Shown: one piece after another, positions 34,383-43,261 of the stretch
How positions within the stretch are numbered: the first letter of the stretch is position 1
Layout: each line of letters starts with the position of its first letter
NCBI RefSeq assembly: GCF_017352135.1
Contig: NZ_CP071454.1
Span: 4,427,001-4,491,000 of the forward strand
DNA length: 64,000 nt
Source of the DNA: Rhizobium lentis
Lineage (GTDB): Bacteria; Pseudomonadota; Alphaproteobacteria; Rhizobiales; Rhizobiaceae
Reading direction: 5' to 3'
Notes under the pieces: model-generated
The model's input: only the letters and a program-made list of their open reading frames with translations
Told to the model about the DNA's origin: nothing
Database searches by the model: none
Position numbers and translations under genes: made by a program

Positions 34383-35918
34383 ATGAGTACCGGCGTAAGC
34401 ACATCGACCGACAAGATTATCGTCGACAGGTCGCGCAGCCACCGCAACAAGGCCGTTTCCAAGGCTGTGCGGCAGACGCGCGAACGCCTGCAGTCCGGCC
34501 ATGCGTCCAGTTCCGCCTTCGACCGTGACGTACTCAACATGTATATTACGTCGATGATGCAGGGCGCGACGATCATGCCGCTCTTCGTCGTTATTATCAC
34601 GGCCCTCGGCGTCTATTTCACTCAGGATACCCGACTGCTCTTTTGGGCGCTGCTGACGCTCACCTGTCATACGGGCAATATCCTGCTCGCCCGGCGCGCA
34701 CGCCGGCAGGAGATCACCTCCGAGAGCGCCCGCAAATGGCGCCGCCTGCTGCTGCTCGGCCAATTCCTGGTCGGTTGCTGCTGGGCCGTCTTCGCGCTGC
34801 AGGGATGCGACGCCTGCGAGCCGTCGAGCTTCATTCTCTATAAGGGCGCAACATTGTTGATTGCGCTCTCTGTCACGGCGATGTCGAACTTCATGTTGAC
34901 TCCCGCCGTGCTGGTCGCCTTCGCGCCGGCTGTCCTGGCGCTTGGCGCCAAGAGCGGCCTGTCGCGCGACCTCCTCGAAATCAGCCTGACCGGGCTCTTC
35001 ACCACAACTCTTGTCTTCTTCAACTATATCAGCGACCGACTCTTCAAATCGAACCTCAGGATCCTCTCCTACCAGTCGGAGAAGGACGACCTGATCGCCG
35101 AGCTGGAAGTGGCGAAATCGATGTCTGACGAGGCGCGCCGCCGCGCCGAAGAGGCAAACCTCGCCAAGTCCCGCTTCCTTGCCTCCATGTCACACGAACT
35201 CAGGACGCCACTCAACGCTATCCTCGGCTTCTCCGAAGTGATGTCAGCCGAAGTCATGGGACCACTCGCCAATCCGACTTACAAGGAATATGCCGGGGAT
35301 ATCCATCGCTCCGGCCAGCATCTGCTCGATCTCATCAACGAGATCCTCGACCTGTCGCGCATCGAAGCCGGCAAATACGAGCTGAGCGAGGAGGCGATCT
35401 CGCTACTCGATATCACCGAGGATTGCATCGGCATGGTCCAGCTGCGCGCCCGCGCCAAGAATATTGCCATTTCGGATCAGTTCGAGCGGCAGCTGCCGGC
35501 CATCTGGGCAGACGAGAAGTCGATGCGCCAAGTCGTGCTGAACCTCCTCTCCAATGCCGTCAAATTCACGCCGCAGGGCGGCGAGATCCACGTCAAGGTC
35601 GGCTGGACGGCCGGCGGGGGACAGTACATTTCGATCAAGGACAACGGCCCCGGCATTCCGGAAGAAGAGATTCCCGTTGTCCTGTCGGCCTTCGGCCAGG
35701 GCTCGATCGCCATCAAGAGCGCCGAACAGGGCACCGGCCTCGGCCTGCCGATTGTCCAGGCGATCCTTGCCAAGCACGACGGACAGTTCCTGCTGAAATC
35801 GAAGCTGCGTGAAGGCACCGAGGTCATTGCCATCCTGCCCGCCAAGCGTGTGCTCCAGAGCCTGCCGGCCGTCGAAGAGGCTCAGGCGGTCGCGCGCAAG
35901 CGCAAGAGTTTTGCCTGA
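34383..35918 (+). CDS. Membrane sensor histidine kinase (PdhS/DivJ-like catalytic core)
   Basis: From the ATG at 34383 the protein is 511 residues. After a soluble N-terminus come about five to six membrane segments between residues 55 and 215, a short coiled coil rich in Ala/Glu/Arg, a HisKA box with SMSHELRTPLNAILGFSEVM, and an ATPase domain (NLLSNAVKFTPQGG, KDNGPGIPEEEI, GTGLGLPIVQAIL). The core resembles the PleC/DivJ/PdhS group of alphaproteobacteria that act on DivK, but that target is an inference. No response regulator gene is adjacent. Confidence 0.89.
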   Translation: MSTGVSTSTDKIIVDRSRSHRNKAVSKAVRQTRERLQSGHASSSAFDRDVLNMYITSMMQGATIMPLFVVIITALGVYFTQDTRLLFWALLTLTCHTGNILLARRARRQEITSESARKWRRLLLLGQFLVGCCWAVFALQGCDACEPSSFILYKGATLLIALSVTAMSNFMLTPAVLVAFAPAVLALGAKSGLSRDLLEISLTGLFTTTLVFFNYISDRLFKSNLRILSYQSEKDDLIAELEVAKSMSDEARRRAEEANLAKSRFLASMSHELRTPLNAILGFSEVMSAEVMGPLANPTYKEYAGDIHRSGQHLLDLINEILDLSRIEAGKYELSEEAISLLDITEDCIGMVQLRARAKNIAISDQFERQLPAIWADEKSMRQVVLNLLSNAVKFTPQGGEIHVKVGWTAGGGQYISIKDNGPGIPEEEIPVVLSAFGQGSIAIKSAEQGTGLGLPIVQAILAKHDGQFLLKSKLREGTEVIAILPAKRVLQSLPAVEEAQAVARKRKSFA

Positions 35919-35933
35919 TCGAGCTCGCGCATA

Positions 35934-36323
35934 TCACGCCGGGCCGAATAACACGTGCTTGCCGATGACGAAGCCGAGATAGAGACAGCAGGCGGCGATC
36001 ATGCAGGTTACCGCGAAGGAGCCGAGATCCTTGGCATGTTTGCCGACGATCGAAATCTCCGGCGAAATCCGGTCGATCACCTCTTCGACGGCGGTATTCA
36101 TGGCTTCCATCGAAAAAAGTCCGAGAAACAACAGCACTGCGACGACGATCTCGCCAATCGTCGCCCCCACCAGCGCCAGTGCTGCCATCGAAATCATGAA
36201 GAAACCGAGCTCCTGGCGAAAGGCCGCTTCTTTCAGCACGCGCAGGAAGCCAGCCCAGGAATAGCTGGCGGCGGCGATGAAATGCCGAAACCCGGTCTCT
36301 TTCGTCACCGCAGGCTTCGTCAA
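35934..36323 (-). CDS. dgkA: Diacylglycerol kinase
   Basis: Starting at a TTG at 36323, eight bases after GAGGAG, the protein is 129 residues, close to the 122 of E. coli DgkA. It has the family signature EAMNTAVEEVIDRISPE followed by HAKDLGSFAV and three membrane helices. The enzyme phosphorylates diacylglycerol in the inner membrane, recycling lipid used for osmoregulated glucan or lipid modification. An ATG frame reaching to 36398 lacks a good binding site. Confidence 0.9.
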   Translation of the reverse strand: MTKPAVTKETGFRHFIAAASYSWAGFLRVLKEAAFRQELGFFMISMAALALVGATIGEIVVAVLLFLGLFSMEAMNTAVEEVIDRISPEISIVGKHAKDLGSFAVTCMIAACCLYLGFVIGKHVLFGPA

Positions 36324-36459
36324 GACGCGCTCTCCTCTTCCCGTTGCGCCACCGGGGAAAAGCCCCGCCGTCTCCCTTATTGGCCAGCAAATAGGCAATA
36401 GCGAATCCGCCGGAGCGGCGCAAGCAAAGCCCGGTGGGTCGACTGCGCCGACCGCAGCC

Positions 36460-37476
36460 TCAATGTTTGTTGCTCACACCCGCCTGAGCAAAGGTCGCCA
36501 TGCCGGAATGACAGGCAGCCGCCGCCTTGACGATGCCGGCGGCGAGCGCCGCCCCGGTGCCTTCGCCGAGCCGCATGCCGAGCGCCAGAAGCGGCGTCTT
36601 GCCGAGCATCTCGATCGCACGCAGATGGCCGGGTTCGCTCGAGACGTGGCCAATCAGGCAATGATCGAGCGCGGAGGGATTGGCAGCTTTCAGGATCGCC
36701 GCTGCGGCGGTCGCGACATAGCCGTCGATCAGCACCGGAATACGCTCCATCCGGGCGGCGAGGATGGCGCCGGCCATCGCCGCGATTTCGCGGCCGCCAA
36801 GCCGGCGCATGATCTCCAATGGATCGTCGAGATGGTCGTTATGCAGCGCTACCGCTTTTTCCACCGCGGCGATCTTGCGCTCCAGCATCTCGCCTTCCGA
36901 GCCGGTGCCGGGTCCCACCCAGTCACGCGCCGAACCGCCATAGAGCGCGTAGTTGATCGCGGCCGCAATTGTTGTATTGCCGATGCCCATCTCGCCGATG
37001 CAGAGCAGATCGGTGCCGCCGGCGATCGCTTCCATGCCGAAAGCCATGGTCGCGGCGCAGTCACGTTCGGAAAGCGCGGCCTCCTCGGTGATGTCGCCGG
37101 TGGGATAATCCAGCGCCAGATCGAAAACCTTCAGCCCGAGATCGTATGCGACGCAGATCTGGTTGATCGCCGCCCCACCGGCGGCGAAATTTTCGACCAT
37201 CTGCTGCGTGACGGCGGGCGGAAAGGGCGTGATGCCCTGCCTGGCAACGCCGTGGTTGCCGGCGAAGATTGCCACCAGCGGCCGGTTGACGGCAGGTTGG
37301 CGGCCCGTCCACGCGGCCAGCCAGAAGGCGATCTCCTCGAGCCGTCCGAGCGCGCCCGGCGGCTTGGTCAGTTGCGCGTCGCGTTCGCGCGCGGCCACCA
37401 GCGCGCGGGCATCCGGCCCCGGCAGGTCGCGGAGCAGGGTACGGAAATCGTCGAACGGCAGGCCTGAAACGCTCAT
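36460..37476 (-). CDS. cobT: Nicotinate-nucleotide-dimethylbenzimidazole phosphoribosyltransferase
   Basis: From the ATG at 37476 the protein is 338 residues, the family length. Signatures include KPPGALGRLEEIAFWLAAWTG, IFAGNHGVARQGITPFPPAVTQQMV, CIGEMGIGNTTIAAAI and HLDDPLEIMRRLGGREIAAMAGAIL, with the catalytic Glu in the last conserved block. It makes alpha-ribazole phosphate for the lower ligand of cobalamin. It is divergent from cobS with 138 bases between; I see no B12-box riboswitch there. Confidence 0.95.
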   Translation of the reverse strand: MSVSGLPFDDFRTLLRDLPGPDARALVAARERDAQLTKPPGALGRLEEIAFWLAAWTGRQPAVNRPLVAIFAGNHGVARQGITPFPPAVTQQMVENFAAGGAAINQICVAYDLGLKVFDLALDYPTGDITEEAALSERDCAATMAFGMEAIAGGTDLLCIGEMGIGNTTIAAAINYALYGGSARDWVGPGTGSEGEMLERKIAAVEKAVALHNDHLDDPLEIMRRLGGREIAAMAGAILAARMERIPVLIDGYVATAAAAILKAANPSALDHCLIGHVSSEPGHLRAIEMLGKTPLLALGMRLGEGTGAALAAGIVKAAAACHSGMATFAQAGVSNKH

Positions 37477-37614
37477 CTGTGCGGTTTTTCCTATGAATCG
37501 GCTATTCTTGTTTTTTTCTCGCAAATCAGCTTCTTTGCGATGGCTCTCTCTTAAAGCCGGCGGACGAAGCGAACAACATCAAAAGCGCCGCACCCTCCGG
37601 CAGAACGAAACAGA

Positions 37615-38397
37615 ATGAAGATCAAGGACTATGCGGTCGATACCGCACGCGCCGTCGCCTTCCTGAGCCGCCTTCCCATGCCGCCGGCGCTGTTCAAAGG
37701 CTATGACGGCAGGCTCGGGCGGCTGGTGCGCGCCTTTCCGCTCGCCGGCCTTGTCATCGGTTTTGTCCCAGCGCTCGCCCTCGTCATTCTTTCGGGCATG
37801 CGCGCCGATCCACTGATGGCAGCGCTTGTCGCGCTTTCCGTTCAGGCTCTTATCACCGGTGCACTGCACGAAGATGGCCTGGCCGATACGGCCGACGGCA
37901 TTGGCGGCGGCACGAACCGCGAACAGAGCCTCGTTATCATGAAGGACAGCCAGATCGGCACCTATGGCGCGATCGCGTTGATTCTCTCCTTTGCCATCCG
38001 TGCAGCAGCCCTCGCCGCCATCGTCCGCCATTCCTCGCCGCTCGCCGCAGCCCTTGCCGTTGCCGCCGTCGCAGCGCTCAGCCGCGGCGGCATCGCCTGG
38101 CATTGGCAACGGCTGCCGCCGGCAAAGGCCGATGGCGTCGCTGCCTCGACCGGTCAGCCGAATGAGGCAGCGATGCATTTTGCGCTCGTCTCCGCGGGTT
38201 TCCTCGCAGCGCTTCTGATCTGGCCGGCATTCGGCCTGCGGCCGCTCGTCGCCAGCCTGCTCGCCACCGGCGTCGCGGGATTTGCCTTCACCGTCGTCAT
38301 CCGCCGCAAGCTTGCCGGCCACACCGGCGACACACTGGGCGCGACGCAGCAGATTTGCGAAATCGCCACCCTTTGCGCACTTGCCACGGCTCTTTGA
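37615..38397 (+). CDS. cobS: Adenosylcobinamide-GDP ribazoletransferase (cobalamin synthase)
   Basis: The 260-residue inner-membrane protein has the CobS signatures [25 protein letters not shown] (acidic metal site) and [13 protein letters not shown], with about six hydrophobic segments. It joins adenosylcobinamide-GDP to alpha-ribazole in the last step of cobalamin assembly, using the product of cobT. It heads a plus-strand group with the DUF1289 and aspartyl protease genes. Confidence 0.95.
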   Translation: MKIKDYAVDTARAVAFLSRLPMPPALFKGYDGRLGRLVRAFPLAGLVIGFVPALALVILSGMRADPLMAALVALSVQALITGALHEDGLADTADGIGGGTNREQSLVIMKDSQIGTYGAIALILSFAIRAAALAAIVRHSSPLAAALAVAAVAALSRGGIAWHWQRLPPAKADGVAASTGQPNEAAMHFALVSAGFLAALLIWPAFGLRPLVASLLATGVAGFAFTVVIRRKLAGHTGDTLGATQQICEIATLCALATAL

Positions 38398-38415
38398 AAC
38401 GCCGATATATCCTCC

Positions 38416-38631
38416 ATGCAAACACCCTGCATTCATGTCTGCACGATGGTTTCAGCCACCGGATTTTGCGCCGGTTGCGGCCGCACTCTTCAGGAAATCG
38501 GTGGCTGGATGAACTATACCGACGCCGAGCGGCGCGGGATCATGGCGCAGCTGCCGGCAAGGCTCGCCACCGCCGGCACGAAGAGCCAGATAAAAATGCG
38601 TCTCTCCGAGCTGCCGGAGCGGCCTCTATGA
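38416..38631 (+). CDS. DUF1289 small cysteine protein
   Basis: The 71-residue protein carries the DUF1289 pattern TPCIHVCTMVSATGFCAGCGRTLQEIGGWMNYTDAERRGIMAQLPARLA. The four cysteines (CxxxC and CxxC) suggest a bound metal or Fe-S cluster. It starts 18 bases after cobS and overlaps the next gene by four bases, so all three are probably one transcript. Function unknown. Confidence 0.88.
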   Translation: MQTPCIHVCTMVSATGFCAGCGRTLQEIGGWMNYTDAERRGIMAQLPARLATAGTKSQIKMRLSELPERPL

Positions 38632-39329
38632 TCCGTTTCACCGCCTTTCTCGCCGTGATCGGCATCGGCCTGGCCGTGCTGATCCTCAACCACGACAGCG
38701 GCCGCATTCTCGGCCTGCAAAGCGACGATTTCGGCCGCGTTGTCTATCTGCTGCCGATCGCGCTGATGCTGTCAGCCGGGATTTGGGCAAGCCGGCGCAG
38801 CGCCGGTGAAACCATGCGCCAGATGATGATCTGGCTGGTCATCATCCTGGGGCTTGTGACCGTCTATCTCTATCGCCAGGAAGCGCTTGGGGTCGGCAAC
38901 CGGGTGCTCGCCGGCCTTGTTCCCGGCCGTGCCGTCATCGTCACGACGAGCGAGGGTGGCGCGGAAATCATCCTGCACAAGCTGTTGAACGGCCATTTCG
39001 AAGCCGACGTCAGTGTCAATGGCCGAACGGTCGAGATGCTCGTCGATACCGGCTCCAGCATGGTGGCGCTCTCGCACGAGGATGCCGAACGCATCGGCAT
39101 CGATCTCACTGGCCTCACCTATTCGATGACGGTCATGACCGCCAACGGCCGCAGCCGCGCAGCCCCCATCACGCTCGACCAGGTGGCGATCGGGCCGATC
39201 GTCCGCAACAATGTCGCAGCCAGCGTCGCCGAGGACGGCCGGCTCGACCAGAGCCTGCTCGGCATGAGCTTCCTGGAAACACTGGGCTCGCTGCAGATGC
39301 AAACCGACGAACTGCGCATGCGGGATTGA
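38628..39329 (+). CDS. Membrane-anchored retroviral-type aspartyl protease (TIGR02281-like)
   Basis: From the ATG at 38628 the protein is 233 residues. Three hydrophobic segments fill the first 85 residues. A single aspartyl protease domain follows, with EADVSVNGRTVEMLVDTGSSMVALSHEDAERIGI (catalytic Asp in DTGSS) and LDQSLLGMSFLETLGSLQM near the end. One-domain proteases of this clan AA type work as dimers, probably on the periplasmic side. It overlaps the DUF1289 gene by an ATGA. Confidence 0.9.
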   Translation: MIRFTAFLAVIGIGLAVLILNHDSGRILGLQSDDFGRVVYLLPIALMLSAGIWASRRSAGETMRQMMIWLVIILGLVTVYLYRQEALGVGNRVLAGLVPGRAVIVTTSEGGAEIILHKLLNGHFEADVSVNGRTVEMLVDTGSSMVALSHEDAERIGIDLTGLTYSMTVMTANGRSRAAPITLDQVAIGPIVRNNVAASVAEDGRLDQSLLGMSFLETLGSLQMQTDELRMRD

Positions 39330-39343
39330 GCCGGCAGACCAGA

Positions 39344-40639
39344 TCATCCCCCCGATCCGCTTTCGGCAGGCTCTCCATCGGGAACGCGTCTTGCAGCTTG
39401 CCGATCGACAAAAGCTGCGAAAAGCGCTGCCGACAAGGCAAGCGAAGCCGATGTCAGCAACATCGCGAACAACGTCGGAACAGTGCCTGCCTCCCGAAGA
39501 AACAGCCCAGCGATCGAAGCGATCAGTGCCCCGCCGGCAATCGACATCGCTGCGGCAAAGCCGGCCGCGGTGCCTGCGAGATTGGCGCGAACCGACATCA
39601 CGCCCAGATTGGCGGCGGGAAAGGTCAAGCCATTGCCGATGCCGATGAAGACACAGGGTCCGAAAAATGCCAGGACATGCGTCACGCCTGTGATCGACAG
39701 GGTCAGTCCCAACAACAGACCTATGCATGTCGACAAACGCGCAATGACGAGCGTGGTGCTCAGGGATTTGCCCGCCAATCGGGCAGCGAGAAAACTGCCC
39801 AGAATAAACCCCGCGGGAACCATTCCCATGAAGAGGCCCAGTTTCGCACTCGACCCGCCGAGCGACGAACCGACAGCCAAGGATGCGCCTCCGAGAAAGA
39901 TATAGAGAGTGCCGGTGGAGCACGCCATGCACAGCGTATACGCCCAGAACCGCGGCGAACCGAGAAGCTGCCGATAAGAGGCAAAATAATTGCCTCCCGG
40001 CCTCGACGCGAGCCCGGCGGTTTCCTTCAGCTCGCGCATGGAAATGGCGAGGATGGCTGCGCCGAGCAGCGCAAGAGCGACGAAGATCGCCCGCCATCCG
40101 AACATCTCGTCCAGAACGCCACCGAAGGTGGGCCCCAGCATCGGCGCGATGGCCCATCCCATGGCTGCGTAACCAATCCTGTTGGCGGCTTGGCGTTCGC
40201 CCGCCGTCTCCTTGATAACGACGAGGGCGACGCAGAAGCAGGCCGCGATGGAGGCTTGCATCACGCGACACAGCAGGAAGACGCCGATATTGGGAGCGAG
40301 GGCACAGCCGATGGAGGCGATGATGAAAATCGATACGGCGATCAGCGCAACGGGCCGACGCCCATAACGATCCGACATCGCGCCGGCGATGATTTCCGTC
40401 AGCGCATTGATGATCGCGTAGCCAGCAATCGAAAGATTGACGAGCGCGAAATCGACCTGGAACGTGGCTGCGATGTTTGGCAGCGCCGGCAGATATATAT
40501 TGACCGGCAATACGGAGAGCGCCGTCAGCAGAAGAAGGACCGTGCGCCTGGGCGCTGCGATCGGGGCTGCAGTCGCTTTTCCGGTGAGGCTGCTGGGAGA
40601 ACTCTGGATGGAATCGTCGCGTGCCATGGTCTTGCCCAT
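39344..40639 (-). CDS. Bcr/CflA-family MFS multidrug exporter
   Basis: From the ATG at 40639 the protein is 431 residues; the ATG at 40627 (four codons on) is equally possible. It has 12 membrane segments, with ALSVLPVNIYLPALPNIAATF in helix 1 and the motif A loop GAMSDRYGRRPVALIAVSIF, typical of Bcr/CflA drug exporters (chloramphenicol, bicyclomycin, sulfonamide type). The region upstream contains an 18-codon leader ORF and a terminator hairpin, so expression is probably controlled by attenuation. The long frame start at 40687 lies close to the terminator and has no binding site. Confidence 0.92.
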   Translation of the reverse strand: MGKTMARDDSIQSSPSSLTGKATAAPIAAPRRTVLLLLTALSVLPVNIYLPALPNIAATFQVDFALVNLSIAGYAIINALTEIIAGAMSDRYGRRPVALIAVSIFIIASIGCALAPNIGVFLLCRVMQASIAACFCVALVVIKETAGERQAANRIGYAAMGWAIAPMLGPTFGGVLDEMFGWRAIFVALALLGAAILAISMRELKETAGLASRPGGNYFASYRQLLGSPRFWAYTLCMACSTGTLYIFLGGASLAVGSSLGGSSAKLGLFMGMVPAGFILGSFLAARLAGKSLSTTLVIARLSTCIGLLLGLTLSITGVTHVLAFFGPCVFIGIGNGLTFPAANLGVMSVRANLAGTAAGFAAAMSIAGGALIASIAGLFLREAGTVPTLFAMLLTSASLALSAALFAAFVDRQAARRVPDGEPAESGSGG

Positions 40640-40696
40640 CTTTTCAGCGAGATTTTTTCGGGAAATCCGACGAGGCGAAGCGCACATTCAGGGCAC

Positions 40697-40722
40697 AAAA
40701 AAAGCCCCGTCAGGAGCTAGAT
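40697..40722 (-). terminator. Attenuator hairpin in the leader of the MFS exporter
   Basis: On the minus strand AGCTCC-TGAC-GGGGCT forms a six-pair stem (one G-U) with a tetraloop, followed at once by seven T residues (40703 down to 40697). An alternative stem pairs AGCCCC (40740-40735) with the same GGGGCT. It lies 57 bases before the exporter start codon, so it would stop transcription before the gene. Confidence 0.8.
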
Positions 40723-40728
40723 TTTATT

Positions 40729-40775
40729 GCGCATGGGGCTGATCGCCGGATAGTTACACCATCCTGCCCATGCGC
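40729..40775 (-). promoter_or_regulatory. Nine-base complementarity between leader ORF and pre-terminator segment
   Basis: GCGCATGGG inside leader codons 12-15 (40775-40767) is exactly complementary to CCCATGCGC (40737-40729), which includes part of the alternative terminator arm. A second small stem, GGATGG with CTATCC, sits inside this loop around the leader stop codon. A ribosome on the leader codons would block the pairing, the core feature of a translation-controlled attenuator. Confidence 0.65.
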
Positions 40776-40810
40776 CCTATCACCACGACAAGAACCATTG
40801 CGATCTTCAT
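40754..40810 (-). CDS. 18-residue leader peptide upstream of the MFS exporter
   Basis: The ORF reads MKIAMVLVVVIGRMGRMV and stops with TAA at 40754. Six of seven consecutive residues are Val, Leu or Ile. No strong Shine-Dalgarno precedes it. A promoter-like pair TTGACG (40847-40842) and TAGCTG (40824-40819) with a 17-base spacer would place the transcript start within a few bases of the ATG, so the leader may be leaderless. The IAMV and VVVI segments recall ribosome-stalling motifs of drug-inducible leaders; the branched-chain codons would also fit amino-acid attenuation. Confidence 0.6.
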   Translation of the reverse strand: MKIAMVLVVVIGRMGRMV

Positions 40811-40818
40811 GACCGTTA

Positions 40819-40847
40819 CAGCTAAAGAGAAATTAGCACTCCGTCAA
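40819..40847 (-). promoter_or_regulatory. Promoter candidate of the attenuated MFS transcript
   Basis: TTGACG and TAGCTG with a 17-base spacer on the minus strand resemble -35 and -10 elements; the -10 match is poor. It fits the position needed for the leader ORF and terminator that follow. Confidence 0.45.
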
Positions 40848-40979
40848 CGCGCGTTCTAGCTGCAACGCGCGCCGATCGGCGTTGTCCTTCGGCGAAACCC
40901 CGACGGCAACACGCTCACTACGCGAGAAGCACGTGGCCTATCTCCGGTCGTTGCCGTATAACCAGCGGGATCGCGGTGC

Positions 40980-41368
40980 CTACGTCCGCCGCGCCGGACA
41001 AGATCTCGAACGCCGACCGGTGAAATCGATCCGCGATCGATAGTTCCGGAAGGAGCAGGGATCCGGCGAACAGGAAATACTCAAGTCACCATGCGCTTGT
41101 GAGCCCGAATACACGGTGATTTCAAGATCGATGTCGCCATCGTCATATGTGGCGAGACTGCAGGGACTGTTCGGAAGACATGACACCTGCGCGGCGAATG
41201 GCTCCTTTCCGTCCAGTACCACGGCAAAGGTAACCTTGATGGGATGGGCAGCCTCCCTGGCAGACTTGGCTGTGGGGCTACGCAACAGATGGATGCGATT
41301 GCAAAAACCCCGAATACATTGCTGCTCAGCAGCCAATTGCCCCCTGACCGATGAATCTTGCTGGGCAA
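40980..41368 (-). pseudogene. Small exported protein, possibly frameshifted
   Basis: One frame from a TTG at 41368 reads like a signal peptide (NVFGVFAIASICCVAPQPS). Another frame, open down to 40980, gives IKVTFAVVLDGKEPFAAQV, then CLPNSPCSLATYDDGDIDLEITVYSG, a plausible beta-rich extracytoplasmic domain with paired cysteines. Joining the two needs a shift near 41245. Either it is a decayed gene, or only the 118-codon frame starting at 41336 is translated. I recognise no family. Confidence 0.35.
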
Positions 41369-41406
41369 TCTTGATGTTGAAATTGGGGCGCTTCTTCAGG
41401 GCCGGA

Positions 41407-42168
41407 TCAATTGCGCAGCCGGTAGCCGGTTTTGAAGATCCAGCCGAGCGTTCCCAGGCAGATCGCCAGGAAGCCTGTGATCATCGCCAGACTGATGACC
41501 GGATTGACGTCGGCGATCCCGTAAAAGCTCCAGCGGAAACCGCTGACGAGATAGAGCACCGGGTTGAGATGGCTGACCGCCTGCCAGAAGGGCGGCAGCA
41601 TGCTGACAGAATAGAAACTGCCGCCAAGGAAGGTCAGCGGCGGCACGACCAGCATGGGAATGAGGTTAAGCTGCTCGAAATTGCCGGCCCAGATGCCGAT
41701 CATGAAACCGAACAGACTGAACGTGATCGCCGTCAGCAGGAAAAACAGGATCATCATCAAAGGATGCTCGATCCTGACGTCGACGAAAAGAGTGGCCGTC
41801 AAGAGGATGATGAAGCCGATGATCATCCCTTTAGTCGCCGCCGCGCCCACATAGCCGAGCAGGATCTCTGCCATCGCCACAGGCGCCGACAGCACCTCGT
41901 AGATCGTGCCGGTGAATTTCGGAAAATAGATACCGAAGGAGCCGTTGCTGATGCATTGACCGAGCAGTGTCAGCATAATCAGGCCGGGCGTGATGAAGGC
42001 GCCGTAGGACACGCCGCCAACCTCCTCGATGCGCGAACCGATTGCAGCACCGAAGACGATGAAATAGAGCGAGGTCGAGATGACGGGCGAGATGACGCTC
42101 TGCAGCAGCGTGCGGCGCGTGCGCGCCATCTCGAAAAAATAGATCGATTTGACCGCCTCGAAATTCAT
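41407..42168 (-). CDS. ABC-2 type transporter permease
   Basis: The 253-residue inner-membrane protein has six hydrophobic segments and ABC-2 family patterns ([34 protein letters not shown] and [41 protein letters not shown]). It is the NodJ/DrrB-like membrane part of an exporter. It overlaps the ATPase gene by four bases. Confidence 0.92.
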   Translation of the reverse strand: MNFEAVKSIYFFEMARTRRTLLQSVISPVISTSLYFIVFGAAIGSRIEEVGGVSYGAFITPGLIMLTLLGQCISNGSFGIYFPKFTGTIYEVLSAPVAMAEILLGYVGAAATKGMIIGFIILLTATLFVDVRIEHPLMMILFFLLTAITFSLFGFMIGIWAGNFEQLNLIPMLVVPPLTFLGGSFYSVSMLPPFWQAVSHLNPVLYLVSGFRWSFYGIADVNPVISLAMITGFLAICLGTLGWIFKTGYRLRN

Positions 42169-43091
42169 TTCCCCGCTCCCACCAACGCCACGAAAATATC
42201 TTCAAGGGAGCTCTGTCGGGTCGAGAGATCCTTGAAGTGGATATTGTTTTCACCGAGCCGGGTCAGCAGGGCCGCGATACTTTCCTGCTCTTTGCTAGCA
42301 TCGAAATCATAGGTCAGCCGATTGCCGCCCCCTTCCAGCGTCAGTCCGTTGCCGGCAAAACAGTTCGGCAGCCGCTCGAGCGGTTCGGCGAGATCGAGGA
42401 TGAGCTGCTTGCGGCCGAGCTTGGCCATCAGCGCCGCCTTGTCCTCGATGAGCAGCAGCTTGCCGCCGTTGATGACGCCGACGCGGTCGGCGATCTCCTC
42501 GGCCTCTTCGATATAATGGGTGGTGAGAATGATTGTGACACCCGAAGCCCGGAGCTCTTCAACGACATGCCACATATCCTTGCGCAGCGTCACGTCGACG
42601 CCGGCGGTCGGCTCGTCGAGGAAAAGAATATCAGGCTCATGGGAGAGCGCCTTGGCGATCAGCACCCGTCGCTTCATGCCGCCGGAGAGCTGGCGCAGCA
42701 TATTGTCCTTCTTGTCCCAAAGAGAGAGCGCCCGCAGCACCTTCTCGATATGGGCCGGATTGGCCTTCTTACCATGCAGCCCGCGCGAAAAGCTCACCGT
42801 GTTGAATACCGTTTCGAACTGATCGGTTGTCAGCTCCTGCGGCACCAGCCCGATCATCGAGCGTGTCGCGCGGAAATCCTTCACAACATCGTGGCCGGCG
42901 ACCAGTACCTGGCCGCCGCTCGGATTGGCAATGCCGCAGATGATCGAGATCAGCGTCGTCTTGCCCGCGCCGTTCGGCCCGAGCAGCGCCAGGATCTCGC
43001 CCTTTTCGACAGTGAGATCGATGCCCTTCAGGGCCTCAAAGCCGTTGGCGTAAGTCTTTGTGAGATTCTGAACGGAAATGATCGGGGCCAT
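42165..43091 (-). CDS. ABC-2 exporter ATP-binding protein
   Basis: From the ATG at 43091 the protein is 308 residues. It has Walker [10 protein letters not shown], the Q loop (IGLVPQEL), signature [16 protein letters not shown], Walker [13 protein letters not shown] and the H-loop [12 protein letters not shown]. This DrrA/NodI type pairs with the downstream permease to export a small molecule or polysaccharide; the substrate is unknown. Confidence 0.92.
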   Translation of the reverse strand: MAPIISVQNLTKTYANGFEALKGIDLTVEKGEILALLGPNGAGKTTLISIICGIANPSGGQVLVAGHDVVKDFRATRSMIGLVPQELTTDQFETVFNTVSFSRGLHGKKANPAHIEKVLRALSLWDKKDNMLRQLSGGMKRRVLIAKALSHEPDILFLDEPTAGVDVTLRKDMWHVVEELRASGVTIILTTHYIEEAEEIADRVGVINGGKLLLIEDKAALMAKLGRKQLILDLAEPLERLPNCFAGNGLTLEGGGNRLTYDFDASKEQESIAALLTRLGENNIHFKDLSTRQSSLEDIFVALVGAGK

Positions 43092-43242
43092 GCAGGACTC
43101 TTGCAGTTTCGGAAGGTATTTCGGCCCGCTATATAGTTCGTCAGCAGCCCTTTGACATCCTTCGGGAACGTGAACACTGCATTCACGCAGCACCAACACC
43201 GTTGCAATGGCAGAGACGTCACTGGGCGGTGATACCATCTAA

Positions 43243-43261
43243 ATAGCCGGCTTTCGGCTAT
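43243..43261. repeat. Small hairpin upstream of the ABC exporter
   Basis: ATAGCCG (43243-43249) pairs with CGGCTAT (43255-43261) over GCTTT. It has no T run. It may mark the start of the small unannotated transcript unit that ends at 43545, or be a weak terminator. Confidence 0.4.

Noticed and set aside
37477..37614. Cobalamin riboswitch between cobT and cobS
   Set aside because: I looked for the B12 box and the GCCACTG-type core and found neither; 138 bases is also too short for the full element plus two promoters.
38772..40271. 499-codon minus-strand frame
   Set aside because: Shadow of the aspartyl protease and MFS genes; contains no family motif.
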